Below are positions 27,904 to 36,511 of a stretch of 60,063 nt of DNA, one piece after another; the first letter of the stretch is position 1, and every line of letters starts with the position of its first letter. Made by a program: the position numbers and the translations under genes. This DNA is from an uncultured Bacteroidales bacterium (lineage in GTDB: Bacteria; Bacteroidota; Bacteroidia; Bacteroidales; Muribaculaceae): assembly GCA_947175245.1 (NCBI GenBank), contig CAMWLW010000005.1:1-60063 (forward strand), read 5' to 3'. The notes beneath the pieces are model-generated. The model had not been told where the DNA came from. It saw only the letters and a program-made list of their open reading frames with translations, and searched no databases.

Positions 27904-28398
27904 TTATATTGTCGTATCGATAAAATGGTTTTTAATCGTTTTGCGCGCACGCGAGAGCAATACTCTGATGTTGCCGTAGTTGCAACCTGTGGCGCGTTCA
28001 ATCTCCTCATATTCATATCCGTACACGTCGTGCATCATGATTACCTGTTGCTGGGTCTCGGGCAAGTCGTTGATTATTGCCATCACGTTTTTCACACGCT
28101 CGCGGCGTTCAAGAGCCTCTGACGGGTCTGACTCGTGAGCCAGACTGCCGGCCTCCTCGATGCCGACTACAGGGTGCCGCCGTTTGATGGTGTCGAGAGC
28201 GGCGTTCTTCACGACTGCCAGGATATAGGCCACCGGGTTGTCAGCGCTTTCGAGCCCCTGACGGTTTTGCCACAGCCTGGTCACCGCATCCTGCACCGCG
28301 TCCTGCGCGTCATCACTGTCGGCCGTGAACCTGAGCGCCAGCATGTACATACGGCGGTAGTGGGGCATGACAAGTTGTTTGAATTGGTCGGCGTCCAT
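27904..28398 (-). CDS. ECF RNA polymerase sigma factor
   Basis: 164 aa. Sigma-2 region: MLALRFTADSDDAQDAVQDA..RLW then NPVAYILAVVKNAALDTIKR. Sigma-4 region: LPETQQQVIMMHDVYGYEYE, then the HTH ending NIRVLLSRARKTIKNHF. It is the first gene of a sigma / anti-sigma / DUF4252 operon with 1-bp and ~20-bp gaps. The trigger is unknown; there is no TonB receptor or FecR, so it is not the starch/iron-type surface-signalling set. Confidence 0.93.
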   Translation of the reverse strand: MDADQFKQLVMPHYRRMYMLALRFTADSDDAQDAVQDAVTRLWQNRQGLESADNPVAYILAVVKNAALDTIKRRHPVVGIEEAGSLAHESDPSEALERRERVKNVMAIINDLPETQQQVIMMHDVYGYEYEEIERATGCNYGNIRVLLSRARKTIKNHFIDTTI

Positions 28399-28411
28399 AT
28401 AAATTAAGGCT

Positions 28412-28464
28412 CGTTATAACGTAATACTATATTATAGACTCGACAATCCTGATTTTGTTACAAC
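28412..28464 (-). promoter_or_regulatory. candidate autoregulatory ECF promoter and palindrome upstream of the sigma gene
   Basis: On the minus strand a GTTGTAAC element (28464-28457) is followed after about 13 nt by TCGAGTC (28443-28437). This geometry is compatible with an ECF -35/-10 pair. A perfect 10-bp palindrome CGTTATAACG (28412-28421) lies between it and the ATG. No TAnnTTTG box is evident in this gap. The promoter assignment is inference. Confidence 0.3.
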
Positions 28465-28490
28465 TTTTTCCGGGAAATTTTCAAAAATGT

Positions 28491-29618
28491 TTATTTTTTG
28501 AGGTAATTTACAATGTCGGCCGCCGCCGTTTCGGCCGCGCGGCGTGTGCCCAGTCGTTCTTTCATAAACCTATATCCCTCGAGCATCTCTATGCGTCCGG
28601 GAGTGTCGGGCAGTATCTTGTTGAGTTCGGCGTCAACACTGTCGACCGTACACAGGTGCATCAGCATTTCGGCCACAACCGCCTTGTCGGCAATCAGATT
28701 GGGCAGCGACACGAAGGGTATCTTCAGCAGCCGCTTATACATGTTGTAGACGAGCTTGCTGCCACCGTGTCTGAAGCAGACTACCTGAGGTGTCCCGAGC
28801 AATGCGCACTCCAGGGTGGCTGTTCCGCTCGTGACGAGTGCCACGTCGGCGACAGCCATCAGCTCGAACGTTGCCCCGTCTACTACAGGCAGCTTGGTTA
28901 TCGATGAGTATAGCGACGGGTCGATTGACGGCGCACCGGCTATAACAGCCGTGTAGTCGGGGTGACGGGCTGCCACCTCGGCCATGATGGAGAGGTTATT
29001 CCTTATTTCTGACACGCGGCTGCCGGGAACGAGCGCGATGATGGGGCGCGAGCTGTCGATGCCGTGTGTGGCACAGAATTGTTCTTTGGAGGGTAGGGCG
29101 AGACGGCGTGCCTCGACTTCCTCAGCCGACGGATTACCGACATATTCAACCGTGTAATCGTGACGGCGTTTGTAGAAGTCGACCTCAAACGGCAGTATCG
29201 AGTACATGCGTGTGACATATTTCTTAATCTGCTTCACGCGACCCTCTTTCCAAGCCCATACTTTGGGTGAAATGTAGTAGAACACCGGGATGCCGGCGGC
29301 ATGGGCGTGCTGTGCGAGCCTCAGATTGAACGACGGGTAATCGACCAGAATCACCGCGTCGGGACGTTCGCGTGTTATTGCCTGCTTGGCTGTCTTGAGG
29401 TTGCCGGTGACGGCGCCGAGGTGTTTCACTACGTCGACAAATCCCATGAACGCCATGTCGCGGTAGTGTATAAGCGGCTCATGGCCGGTGGCGCTTGCCA
29501 TCAGGTCGCCCCCCAGGAACGTAAACCGGGCCTCAGGGTCGAGCGTCTTTATTGACTTGATGAGCTCAGAAGCGTGCAGGTCGCCCGAGGCCTCACCGGC
29601 TGCTATAAAATATTTCAT
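28491..29618 (-). CDS. lpxB: lipid-A-disaccharide synthase (LpxB)
   Basis: 375 aa, GT19 family, usual length. Diagnostic blocks: AGEASGDLHASELI (~7-20), VDYPSFNLRLA (~92-102), FYYISPKVWAWKEGR (~115-129) and the LVPGSRVSEIRNN nucleotide-binding segment (~201-213). It joins UDP-diacylglucosamine and lipid X to form the lipid A disaccharide at the cytoplasmic membrane. It overlaps the upstream glycosidase gene by 4 nt, so it probably depends on that promoter. Confidence 0.96.
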   Translation of the reverse strand: MKYFIAAGEASGDLHASELIKSIKTLDPEARFTFLGGDLMASATGHEPLIHYRDMAFMGFVDVVKHLGAVTGNLKTAKQAITRERPDAVILVDYPSFNLRLAQHAHAAGIPVFYYISPKVWAWKEGRVKQIKKYVTRMYSILPFEVDFYKRRHDYTVEYVGNPSAEEVEARRLALPSKEQFCATHGIDSSRPIIALVPGSRVSEIRNNLSIMAEVAARHPDYTAVIAGAPSIDPSLYSSITKLPVVDGATFELMAVADVALVTSGTATLECALLGTPQVVCFRHGGSKLVYNMYKRLLKIPFVSLPNLIADKAVVAEMLMHLCTVDSVDAELNKILPDTPGRIEMLEGYRFMKERLGTRRAAETAAADIVNYLKK

Positions 29619-31864
29619 TTCTCAATCAGAATCAGCGCGTCAATGAGCGCGTGGTTGGTTTTTATGTTCATATTCTCATTTTCGGGCTCAAGGCTTAGCG
29701 AAATGAGGTGGGTGCCTTTATCAAGATGTAGAGTTACCGACGATGAGTTGCCCCATTCGTTCCAGTTGCCCTCGCCGCGATGAGGCATAACGATTGTGCC
29801 GGCACGCTTGCCGTCGACAGCCAGTGTTCTGACGGCCGCGCTGTTGCCGGTGTAGACCGAGCCATTGCCGTTGGCATAGCGGATTTTAACGACATAGCTG
29901 CCGTCGGCCGGGACGGTGACAGGTATGTCGAGCGTTCCGGTCGAGTGGTCGGTCTCCACAAAGCCTGAGCCTGTATAGCCTTTTATCTGGCCATCGGCCG
30001 GATAAATCACCTCGGCCGACGTCATTACGGTTGTAGCGCCGGGCATTTCAATCATTACAGTCGGACGGTTTGAGCATGGCTGTGACGCGAATGTCTCGAT
30101 ACCGTCAGCGTCGAGAGCGATGACCTGATATTCGCCCGGCACTGAGGCGTCGTAGGTGATGGTAGTGACGGTGTCTACTTTCACGCCGTCGCGTAGTACA
30201 ATATAGCTCGTTGCGTCATATATCGGGTTCCAGCTCAGCGTGTTGTCGGTCATGGCGGCTATCGGTGTCATGAGCGTCTTGCGGTTAGCCACGTGGTTGA
30301 CGCCTATAGGTTCGGGCTTGTTGTCTGCCATCTCGATAGTGATGTCGAGTTTCCCCTTTGTACCGCGGGCTATGAACGGCGAGTGTTCCTTACCGTTGAC
30401 TTTGAATGATTTAATCTTGTTACCGTAGCCGCTGACGGTGATATCAAGCGTCGCGTCGCCATATTTGAAGCCGCGCAGTGTGCGAGTCTCACCGAGGGCC
30501 TCGGGCACGAACGGCGAGAAACTGAGGCCATCAGGCTCGAAGTTGATGCCGAAGAGCATCTTATGGGTGAGCGCTATGTTGCCGGCAAGACACCACAACA
30601 TGTTGCTCGAGTTGAGCTCGGTGGCGATGTCGCCGTTGTCGAGCACGAAGTTCTCCTTGTTGGTGCAGAACAATGCCGCGGGACGCATCACCGAGCCGAA
30701 CGCTTCGAGCGCACCCTGTTCATTGCCGGCCTTGGCGTTGGCGAGCGCCCAGTAGCTTGCTACCCAGGGCCATAGCGAGTTGTTGTGATATGCCGGCATG
30801 TCGGGTATCTGGGGATAGAAAATTGCCACTCCAAACGGTGTCGTAGGGTTGTAGGCCGTGATGGTGCGTGCGCGGTCGGCAGGCGCGATGTCCCACAGTA
30901 TGGCCAGTGACTCGCCTAAGGTCTCGGCGCGCGGGTTGAGTATCAGATTGTCGCCGCCATAGAGGTACATGGCATAGTAGCCTTTATCGGGCATCCACAG
31001 GTGTCGGTTGATTGCGTTGGCTATGGTTTTTGACCGGGCAGCGTAGAATGAGGCTTCGTCTTTATGCCCGAGTTCTGATGCGATTTCTGACAGCACAGCG
31101 AGCGCGCGACTATGGACAGCCGAGGTGCTCAGCGTTTCGGTTCCTGCAATGTCGGCTGTCTGCATCCAGCGCGGGTGGCTTTGTTCGCGCCAGTCTATGA
31201 AAGATGTCTCGCCCCTGACAAGCCCGGTCGCGGTGTCATGGTTGACGGCGATGTCGGCGTCAAGTGATTTCTTTATTACATTATATATATACTCGAGCCA
31301 GTCGCGGTCGCCGGTTGCCTTGTACACCTCGTATGCTGCCACTGCCCAGATGATGCGGTCGGTCGATACAGGCCATGCGCCGCCGCTGCCGGTGTCCTGA
31401 ATGATGCGTCCCATCGGGTCGACTTTTCTCATCAGCGACACTTTGGATGCCTCGGGCTGCATGTAGGCCATCGAGAGGATTATCGAGTAGCTGACGTCGC
31501 GTGTCCACACACCGCCCCATGCGGCGCCCGTGCGCAGGGTGGTGTCGGGTTCCACGGCGTTGACCATCTCGTCAAGACCCATATTATAGACGGCGCGGTG
31601 AAGCGTGTTTGGTGTCTCGAGCTGCGGGTAGGCGCTGATGTCATTTTTCAGCCGCCACTCGGGCTTGATGCCCATGTAGTAGCCCGGGCGTGCATGGTAG
31701 GTTGACTGAATGTGGTGGGGCGACACGGCGCGGGCGGTGTACTCGCCCTGTACTATAGAGTCGCCGGCCCATCGGTAAGCATCGGTCTCGACAATGACCT
31801 GTGACATAAGCATCGGCGCGGTGCCAAGCAGTGCCGTCAGGGTTAAGGTTATCGGTAATTTCAT
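29615..31864 (-). CDS. secreted six-hairpin glycosidase with C-terminal CBM-like domain
   Basis: 749 aa with a signal peptide (~1-21). The main body (~80-490) is an (alpha/alpha)6 glycosidase: GVWTRDVSYSIILSMAYMQP, STDRIIWAVAAYEVYKATGD, DWREQSHPRWMQ and NNSLWPWVASYWALANAKAG. It is most like MGH1/trehalase-type or debranching-type enzymes. A fibronectin-like segment (~525-595) and a beta-sandwich resembling CBM6/35 (~610-749, with GSYVVKIRYANGNGS and GEGNWNEWGNSS) follow. Substrate is unknown. Its coupling to lpxB (4-nt overlap) is odd. The promoter is shared divergently with the C69 peptidase gene through a palindrome. Confidence 0.8.
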   Translation of the reverse strand: MKLPITLTLTALLGTAPMLMSQVIVETDAYRWAGDSIVQGEYTARAVSPHHIQSTYHARPGYYMGIKPEWRLKNDISAYPQLETPNTLHRAVYNMGLDEMVNAVEPDTTLRTGAAWGGVWTRDVSYSIILSMAYMQPEASKVSLMRKVDPMGRIIQDTGSGGAWPVSTDRIIWAVAAYEVYKATGDRDWLEYIYNVIKKSLDADIAVNHDTATGLVRGETSFIDWREQSHPRWMQTADIAGTETLSTSAVHSRALAVLSEIASELGHKDEASFYAARSKTIANAINRHLWMPDKGYYAMYLYGGDNLILNPRAETLGESLAILWDIAPADRARTITAYNPTTPFGVAIFYPQIPDMPAYHNNSLWPWVASYWALANAKAGNEQGALEAFGSVMRPAALFCTNKENFVLDNGDIATELNSSNMLWCLAGNIALTHKMLFGINFEPDGLSFSPFVPEALGETRTLRGFKYGDATLDITVSGYGNKIKSFKVNGKEHSPFIARGTKGKLDITIEMADNKPEPIGVNHVANRKTLMTPIAAMTDNTLSWNPIYDATSYIVLRDGVKVDTVTTITYDASVPGEYQVIALDADGIETFASQPCSNRPTVMIEMPGATTVMTSAEVIYPADGQIKGYTGSGFVETDHSTGTLDIPVTVPADGSYVVKIRYANGNGSVYTGNSAAVRTLAVDGKRAGTIVMPHRGEGNWNEWGNSSSVTLHLDKGTHLISLSLEPENENMNIKTNHALIDALILIEK

Positions 31865-31929
31865 AATGTGATGTATGACAAATTAAGTTATTTTATATGG
31901 CGGCACGTTATCAACTGCCGAATTATTTG

Positions 31930-31951
31930 TATCTTTGAACTTTCAAAGATA
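31930..31951. promoter_or_regulatory. palindromic divergent promoter
   Basis: TATCTTTGAA-ct-TTCAAAGATA is a perfect 10-bp inverted repeat. Each arm is a TAnnTTTG -7 box, one per strand: plus strand 31930-31937 toward the C69 gene, minus strand 31951-31944 toward the glycosidase-lpxB pair. The two initiation sites would overlap, so the promoters should exclude each other. Confidence 0.6.
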
Positions 31952-31981
31952 AACCAATTCTAAAACTTTATCAATAAAAAT

Positions 31982-33616
31982 ATGTTAAAACGACTCTCGA
32001 TAGTTACTTCGATAGCTTTGTCGGCAACCGTTTCGGCGCTCGCGTGCACGAGTCTCATTGCCGGTAAGGGCGCAACGGCCGATGGCTCGGTGATGATTAC
32101 CTATGCAGCCGACAGCCACAACCTGTATGGCGAACTTTACTCTCAGCCTGCCGCCGACCATCCCGACGGCTCGATGCGTCGCGTTGTCGACTGGGACTCG
32201 CAGAAGGTATTGGGTTATATACCCGAGGTGTCTCACACATACGCCACTATCGGCAACATGAACGAGCATGGTCTCGCTATAGCCGAGAGCACCTGGGGCG
32301 GCCATGAGGAACTCGAGGGTTCGGGCCTCATTGACTACGGCTCGCTGATCTACATCACCCTGCAGCGTGCGCGCACGGCGCGTGAGGCTATCAAGGTGAT
32401 GACCGACCTCGTCAAGGACTATGGCTATGCCTCGAGCGGCGAATCGTTCTCGATTGCCGACCCCAACGAGGTCTGGATAATGGAGCTCATAGGCAAGGGT
32501 AAGGATGATCCCGGCGCCGTGTGGGTAGCGATGCGTGTGCCCGATGACTGCATTTCGGGACATGCCAACCACTCGCGCATACATACATTCCCCGTCGAGC
32601 CTACCGATGAGTGCCTGTTCTCGCCTGATGTGAGGGAGTTTGCCCGTGCCAAGGGGTACTATGACGGCAGTGACGCCGACTTCAGCTTTTCGCGCGCATT
32701 TGCCGATTATGATTTCGGTGCGCTACGCGGCTGTGATGCCCGCGTTTGGAGCTACTACAATGCCAACGCCGACGGCATGGATCGTTACCTCACATGGATA
32801 AACGAGGCCGACGGCGAGGTGATGCCCCTGTGGGTCAAGCCCAACCACAAGCTCACGGCCGGTGACATGAAGCAGATGATGCGCGACCACTTCGAGGGTA
32901 CGCCGTTCGACATGACAAAGGATGTCGGTGCAGGCCCGTATGCGGTGCCTTACCGTTGGCGTCCGATGTCGTTTGAGGTCGACGGCAAGGAGTACACCCA
33001 CGAGCGTGCCATCGCTACGCAGCAGACCGGCTTCTCGTTTGTGGCCCGTCTGCGCAACGATATGCCCGACCACCTCAAGGGTCTCCTGTGGTTTGGTACC
33101 GACGATGCCAACACCTGTGTCTACATGCCCATCTACTGTGGTGTGCGCGAGGTTCCGGCATCGCTGGGTCACGGTGATACAAACACGCTCGACTGGGACG
33201 CCAATTTTTGGGTCAACAACTATGTTGCTAACCAGGCCTATAACCGCTACTCGCAGATGATTCCCGACATACGCCGTGTGCAGGGCGGTCTTGAAAAATC
33301 TATGGTCGAAGCGGCCGATAACTTCGAGCAGCGTGCCGCCACGATGACCGACGCCGAGCGTCTCGCTATGGCTCAGAATCTGGCCGACTACTGGAGCGAC
33401 CGTGCCACAAAGGAGTACAAGCAGCTTGGCGACTACCTCTTTGTCAAGTTCATGGACGGTAACATCAAGAAGCAGAACGACGACGGTTCGTTCAAACGTA
33501 CCGATGAGGGTATTCCGGCCTATCCGTCGTTCGGCGGCTATGACGATCCCCGCTATTTCGAGAATATCGTGCGCGAGACCGGCGATCACTTCATGGTTAA
33601 ACCTATAAAGAAATAA
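31982..33616 (+). CDS. C69 family dipeptidase (PepD-like), secreted
   Basis: 544 aa. The signal peptide ends SALA|CTSLIAGK, so signal peptidase I cleavage exposes Cys22 as the N-terminal nucleophile expected for this Ntn-hydrolase family. The family blocks DGSVMITYAADSH and ATIGNMNEHGLAIAESTWGG follow, with SGESFSIADPNEVWIMELIG further on. C69 enzymes cleave dipeptides with broad specificity; in gut Bacteroidales they are abundant periplasmic peptidases. queF follows after 3 bp and a second Cys-nucleophile hydrolase comes after that. Confidence 0.92.
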   Translation: MLKRLSIVTSIALSATVSALACTSLIAGKGATADGSVMITYAADSHNLYGELYSQPAADHPDGSMRRVVDWDSQKVLGYIPEVSHTYATIGNMNEHGLAIAESTWGGHEELEGSGLIDYGSLIYITLQRARTAREAIKVMTDLVKDYGYASSGESFSIADPNEVWIMELIGKGKDDPGAVWVAMRVPDDCISGHANHSRIHTFPVEPTDECLFSPDVREFARAKGYYDGSDADFSFSRAFADYDFGALRGCDARVWSYYNANADGMDRYLTWINEADGEVMPLWVKPNHKLTAGDMKQMMRDHFEGTPFDMTKDVGAGPYAVPYRWRPMSFEVDGKEYTHERAIATQQTGFSFVARLRNDMPDHLKGLLWFGTDDANTCVYMPIYCGVREVPASLGHGDTNTLDWDANFWVNNYVANQAYNRYSQMIPDIRRVQGGLEKSMVEAADNFEQRAATMTDAERLAMAQNLADYWSDRATKEYKQLGDYLFVKFMDGNIKKQNDDGSFKRTDEGIPAYPSFGGYDDPRYFENIVRETGDHFMVKPIKK

Positions 33617-33619
33617 GTC

Positions 33620-34090
33620 ATGCGCACTGACGAACAGCTTGACGGCGTGACCCTGTTGGGTAACACTGGCGTGAAATATCCCGACCAATATGCCCCCGAG
33701 GTGCTTGAGACATTTATCAACAAGCACCCCGAGCGCGAGTATCTGGTGACATTCACCTGCCCCGAGTTCACATCGCTTTGCCCCAAAACCGGCCAGCCCG
33801 ATTTTGCCAAGATAATAATTAATTACATACCGCGTGAGCGCATGGTCGAGAGTAAGAGTCTGAAACTCTACCTCTTCTCGTTCCGCAATCACGGCGACTT
33901 CCACGAGGACTGTGTCAATATCATACTCAACGACCTCGTCAAGCTCATGGATCCGCGTTATATCGAGGTGCGCGGCCTGTTTACACCGCGCGGCGGTATC
34001 TCGATTTATCCGTTTGCCAATCACGGTGATGCCGAGCATCAGTGGCTTGTGAATGATCGCCTGAAGGCATCGTTTCTCGACTCGTTCTGA
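33620..34090 (+). CDS. queF: NADPH-dependent 7-cyano-7-deazaguanine reductase (QueF)
   Basis: 156 aa, unimodular short type. The thioimide nucleophile is Cys54 in [13 protein letters not shown] with the acid Asp61. The family signature [20 protein letters not shown] is complete (~residues 76-95). It reduces preQ0 to preQ1 in queuosine synthesis. No other que gene and no preQ1 riboswitch is near. Tight spacing (3 bp upstream, 6 bp downstream) places it inside an operon of secreted hydrolases. Confidence 0.96.
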   Translation: MRTDEQLDGVTLLGNTGVKYPDQYAPEVLETFINKHPEREYLVTFTCPEFTSLCPKTGQPDFAKIIINYIPRERMVESKSLKLYLFSFRNHGDFHEDCVNIILNDLVKLMDPRYIEVRGLFTPRGGISIYPFANHGDAEHQWLVNDRLKASFLDSF

Positions 34091-34096
34091 CCTGTC

Positions 34097-34960
34097 GTGA
34101 CTATGTGGCGTGTACTGTTGTCGGTTATGTGTCTGCTGCCGTTGGGTTGCGTGCAGGTTGATGCGTGTACGTCGGCCATCGTCGGCGCGGCTCGCTCGGC
34201 CTCGGGCGCGACGCTGTTGTGGAAACACCGCGACACGGGCGCTAAGGCCAACTATGTGTCGCGACACGCCTCCACCGACTCGACGTTTGAGTATATCGCG
34301 CTGCATAATGACACCGACACGCTCAGTCTCGAGGCGTGGATAGGCATGAACCGTGCCGGCTTTGCAGTAATGAATACCGCCACCTACAACCTCGCACCCG
34401 ACACTGCCGTTGTCAAAGACCGTGAAGGATTTGTTATGACCATGGCGCTGCAGCGCTGCCGCACGGTCGGCGACTTTGCCCGCTTGCTCGACTCGTTGCC
34501 GCGTCCAATGGGCGTGCAAGCCAATTTCGGCGTCATTGATGCGTCGGGCTCAGCGGCGTTTTTCGAGACGTGCGACACCGGCTACAAACGCTATGATGTC
34601 GACCCGGCTCAGGTTGTCGTGCGCACGAACTACTCACATTCGGGTGGCCCGGAGCGTCGGCTCGGCCTAAGCCGCGAAACCACGGCCAACCGCTGTCTGC
34701 AACCTGTTGAACGTGTATCGCCCCGATTTATAATAGACTCGATATCACGACTGTATATTGACCCCGCCACGGGTTGTAAGGTTGCCGTGCCCGATTCGGC
34801 ACTGTTCAGTAAGGGTGAATATATACCGCGGCCTATCTCGACCGCATCGATTGTTATAGAAGCTGTTCCGTCGGCCGGCCGCGACGGTTCGGATTATGTA
34901 ATGTGGACTACTCTCGGGTTTCCGCCAACGGCCAGGTTGAATTGTATTAAATTTGATTAA
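34097..34960 (+). CDS. secreted Ntn-type Cys hydrolase (C45/choloylglycine-hydrolase-like)
   Basis: 287 aa; an ATG two codons further on (34103) is equally possible. The signal peptide ends VDA|CTSAIVG, again placing Cys (residue 24) at the mature N-terminus. Downstream blocks fit the Ntn fold of the acyl-transferase / NAAA / bile-salt-hydrolase type: ATLLWKHRDTG, WIGMNRAGFAVMNTATYNL and MGVQANFGVIDASGSAAFFE. The R, D and N residues usual for such sites are visible but the family cannot be pinned down. Candidate substrates are acyl-amides, peptides or conjugated bile acids. A DUF486 protein gene follows after 5 bp. Confidence 0.75.
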   Translation: MTMWRVLLSVMCLLPLGCVQVDACTSAIVGAARSASGATLLWKHRDTGAKANYVSRHASTDSTFEYIALHNDTDTLSLEAWIGMNRAGFAVMNTATYNLAPDTAVVKDREGFVMTMALQRCRTVGDFARLLDSLPRPMGVQANFGVIDASGSAAFFETCDTGYKRYDVDPAQVVVRTNYSHSGGPERRLGLSRETTANRCLQPVERVSPRFIIDSISRLYIDPATGCKVAVPDSALFSKGEYIPRPISTASIVIEAVPSAGRDGSDYVMWTTLGFPPTARLNCIKFD

Positions 34961-34965
34961 GCACT

Positions 34966-35337
34966 ATGTCATCAGCACTGTTAACTATCGGATTGCTAAT
35001 TGTCAGCAATATCTTCATGACTCTTGCATGGTATGGCCACCTGTCACTGCGCGACCGCGGTATCTCGACGTCATGGCCGCTATATGTCGTGATACTCATA
35101 TCGTGGGGCATCGCTCTGCTCGAGTATTGCTGTCAGGTACCGGCCAACCGGATAGGATACCAGGGTAGCGGCGGCCCGTTTTCGCTCATTCAGCTCAAGG
35201 TCATGCAGGAGGTTATAACGCTTGTTGTGTTTGTGATTTTCAGTCTTATAGCATTTGAGGGCTTCAAGATTCAGTGGAATCATTGCCTCGCTTTTATACT
35301 CCTTATCGCCGCTGTCTACCTGGTGTTCATGAAGTGA
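34966..35337 (+). CDS. DMT-like small membrane protein, DUF486
   Basis: 123 aa with four hydrophobic helices. The stretch YEYCCQ-type pattern (ALLEYCCQVPANRIGY) and the FSLIQLKVMQEVITLVVF block are typical of DUF486, distantly related to small multidrug-resistance transporters. Substrate unknown. It is the last gene of the C69-queF-Ntn hydrolase operon and ends 2 bp before the convergent YczE-like gene. Confidence 0.9.
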   Translation: MSSALLTIGLLIVSNIFMTLAWYGHLSLRDRGISTSWPLYVVILISWGIALLEYCCQVPANRIGYQGSGGPFSLIQLKVMQEVITLVVFVIFSLIAFEGFKIQWNHCLAFILLIAAVYLVFMK

Positions 35338-35339
35338 CT

Positions 35340-36080
35340 TCAGCGCCTTGGGTAGATAAATCGCGCGAGACCGTATATGTACCGGCGGAATCCGGGGCGA
35401 TAATCCAACAGTCGGTCAAACCACCCGAGGTGTGGGTTAATCAGTTTGACAACATAACCCACGTAGAACATGGCAAACAGTGTGCCGGCTCCCACTACAG
35501 TCCAGGGCCACGTCCCGAAGAATATGTAACCCGAGATAACAGCCAGTATCACCAGGGTGGTGTCGACCATGATTTTTACCATCGGGAACGGGCGCCCGGT
35601 AACACAGGCGATAGCCACCTGTATGCCTTCGCCGGGCATTGTCACCGAGCCGCAACGAATCTCGGCGGCAACCGCGCATCCGAGAACTGTGGCGCCTATG
35701 AACTGGGCTAAAATCTGACTGACGATTGCGTCGTAAGAGAAAAACGATGTGAGCCACATGTTGATGTCGAGAAACATACCGAACACAAAGCCCACCACGA
35801 GCTGAAAAAGCTGTATCGGTTCAAACCGGCGCCTCAGCACCAGAATTTGTGCCACCACCAGGATTACATTCATTATGTTTGTATATTCTCCGATGGTCCA
35901 TGCCGGTGCCAGCGATGCCTCGCCGGCCAGGGTGAATGACATTGGGATAGACGAAATGACACCGCTGCCGAGGTTGGAACGCACACATAGTGCCACGCCG
36001 AGTGTCATGAAGAACATTGAAAGCAGCAACAGGACGTGTTGCCATACAAATCCGATAACTTTCTCTTTTACCATTCTCAT
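35340..36080 (-). CDS. YczE/YitT-like integral membrane protein (DUF6198)
   Basis: 246 aa; the start at 36080 (MRMVKEK) or 36074 (MVKEK) cannot be separated. Five or six TM helices contain the family motifs FFMTLGVALCVRSNLGSG (~20-37), FQLVVGFVFGMFLDINMWL (~90-108) and GSVTMPGEGIQVAIACVTG. This is a membrane protein family of unknown function, possibly transport. It lies between a convergent gene and RNase P RNA, which is transcribed in the same direction. Confidence 0.85.
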   Translation of the reverse strand: MRMVKEKVIGFVWQHVLLLLSMFFMTLGVALCVRSNLGSGVISSIPMSFTLAGEASLAPAWTIGEYTNIMNVILVVAQILVLRRRFEPIQLFQLVVGFVFGMFLDINMWLTSFFSYDAIVSQILAQFIGATVLGCAVAAEIRCGSVTMPGEGIQVAIACVTGRPFPMVKIMVDTTLVILAVISGYIFFGTWPWTVVGAGTLFAMFYVGYVVKLINPHLGWFDRLLDYRPGFRRYIYGLARFIYPRR

Positions 36081-36099
36081 AATTTAAATAAATTGTGCT

Positions 36100-36126
36100 A
36101 AAAAAAGGAGTGCCCCGACTGTAAGC
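36100..36126 (-). terminator. intrinsic terminator of rnpB
   Basis: The minus strand shows a GC-rich hairpin (CCCGGC...GTCGGGG) followed by CACTCC and seven T's (36106-36100), directly at the 3' end of the RNase P RNA. Confidence 0.7.
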
Positions 36127-36506
36127 CGGGTTATGTCGACATGGTACTGTCAATGCTCACAAGGGCAATGAGTTATCATGGCGGCCCGTCATTTATCTGT
36201 GTGCCGTGTTGCCACGGTCACTATAGCAGTCTACCCCCCGGCAGTGGGCGAGCAACCCTTGAATGCCGGTATACTTGACCTTGCAACCCATAAGACGTGC
36301 GGCATCCCATATCACTATGGAACCCGGTGGGCTCTTACCCCACCTTTTCACCCTTACCCCACGGGTGTGGGGCGGTTATTTTCTGTCACGTTGTCTCTAC
36401 CGTTACCGATAGCTTCCCGTTAGGAAATATGGCGCTCTGCGTTGCCCGGACTTTCCTCAAACACCACGAGGGTGCCAGCGACGAGCCGTCGGGGCTTCCT
36501 TTTTGT
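36107..36506 (-). ncRNA. rnpB: RNase P RNA (rnpB), bacterial class A
   Basis: The minus strand carries the universal RNase P core in order. It starts with the P1-P3 start (GAAGCCCCGACGG), the CR-I block GAGGAAAGTCCGGGC and ACAGAAA. The P15-type loop GTGGGGTAAGAGCCCACCG then appears. The 3' core blocks GGGTAGAC and ATAAATGACGG follow, with the P1 return strand at the end. It is the catalytic RNA for 5' maturation of tRNAs. Ends are estimated from the promoter and the T-run. This RNA explains a 540-bp stretch where only spurious reading frames occur. Confidence 0.97.
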
Positions 36507-36511
36507 GAGTG

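Noticed and set aside
32723..34519. 598-aa minus-strand open frame opposite the C69, queF and Ntn hydrolase genes
   Set aside because: The plus-strand genes have clear families and motifs; the antisense frame is His/Val/Arg-rich without domain signatures and is an artefact of GC-rich codon use.
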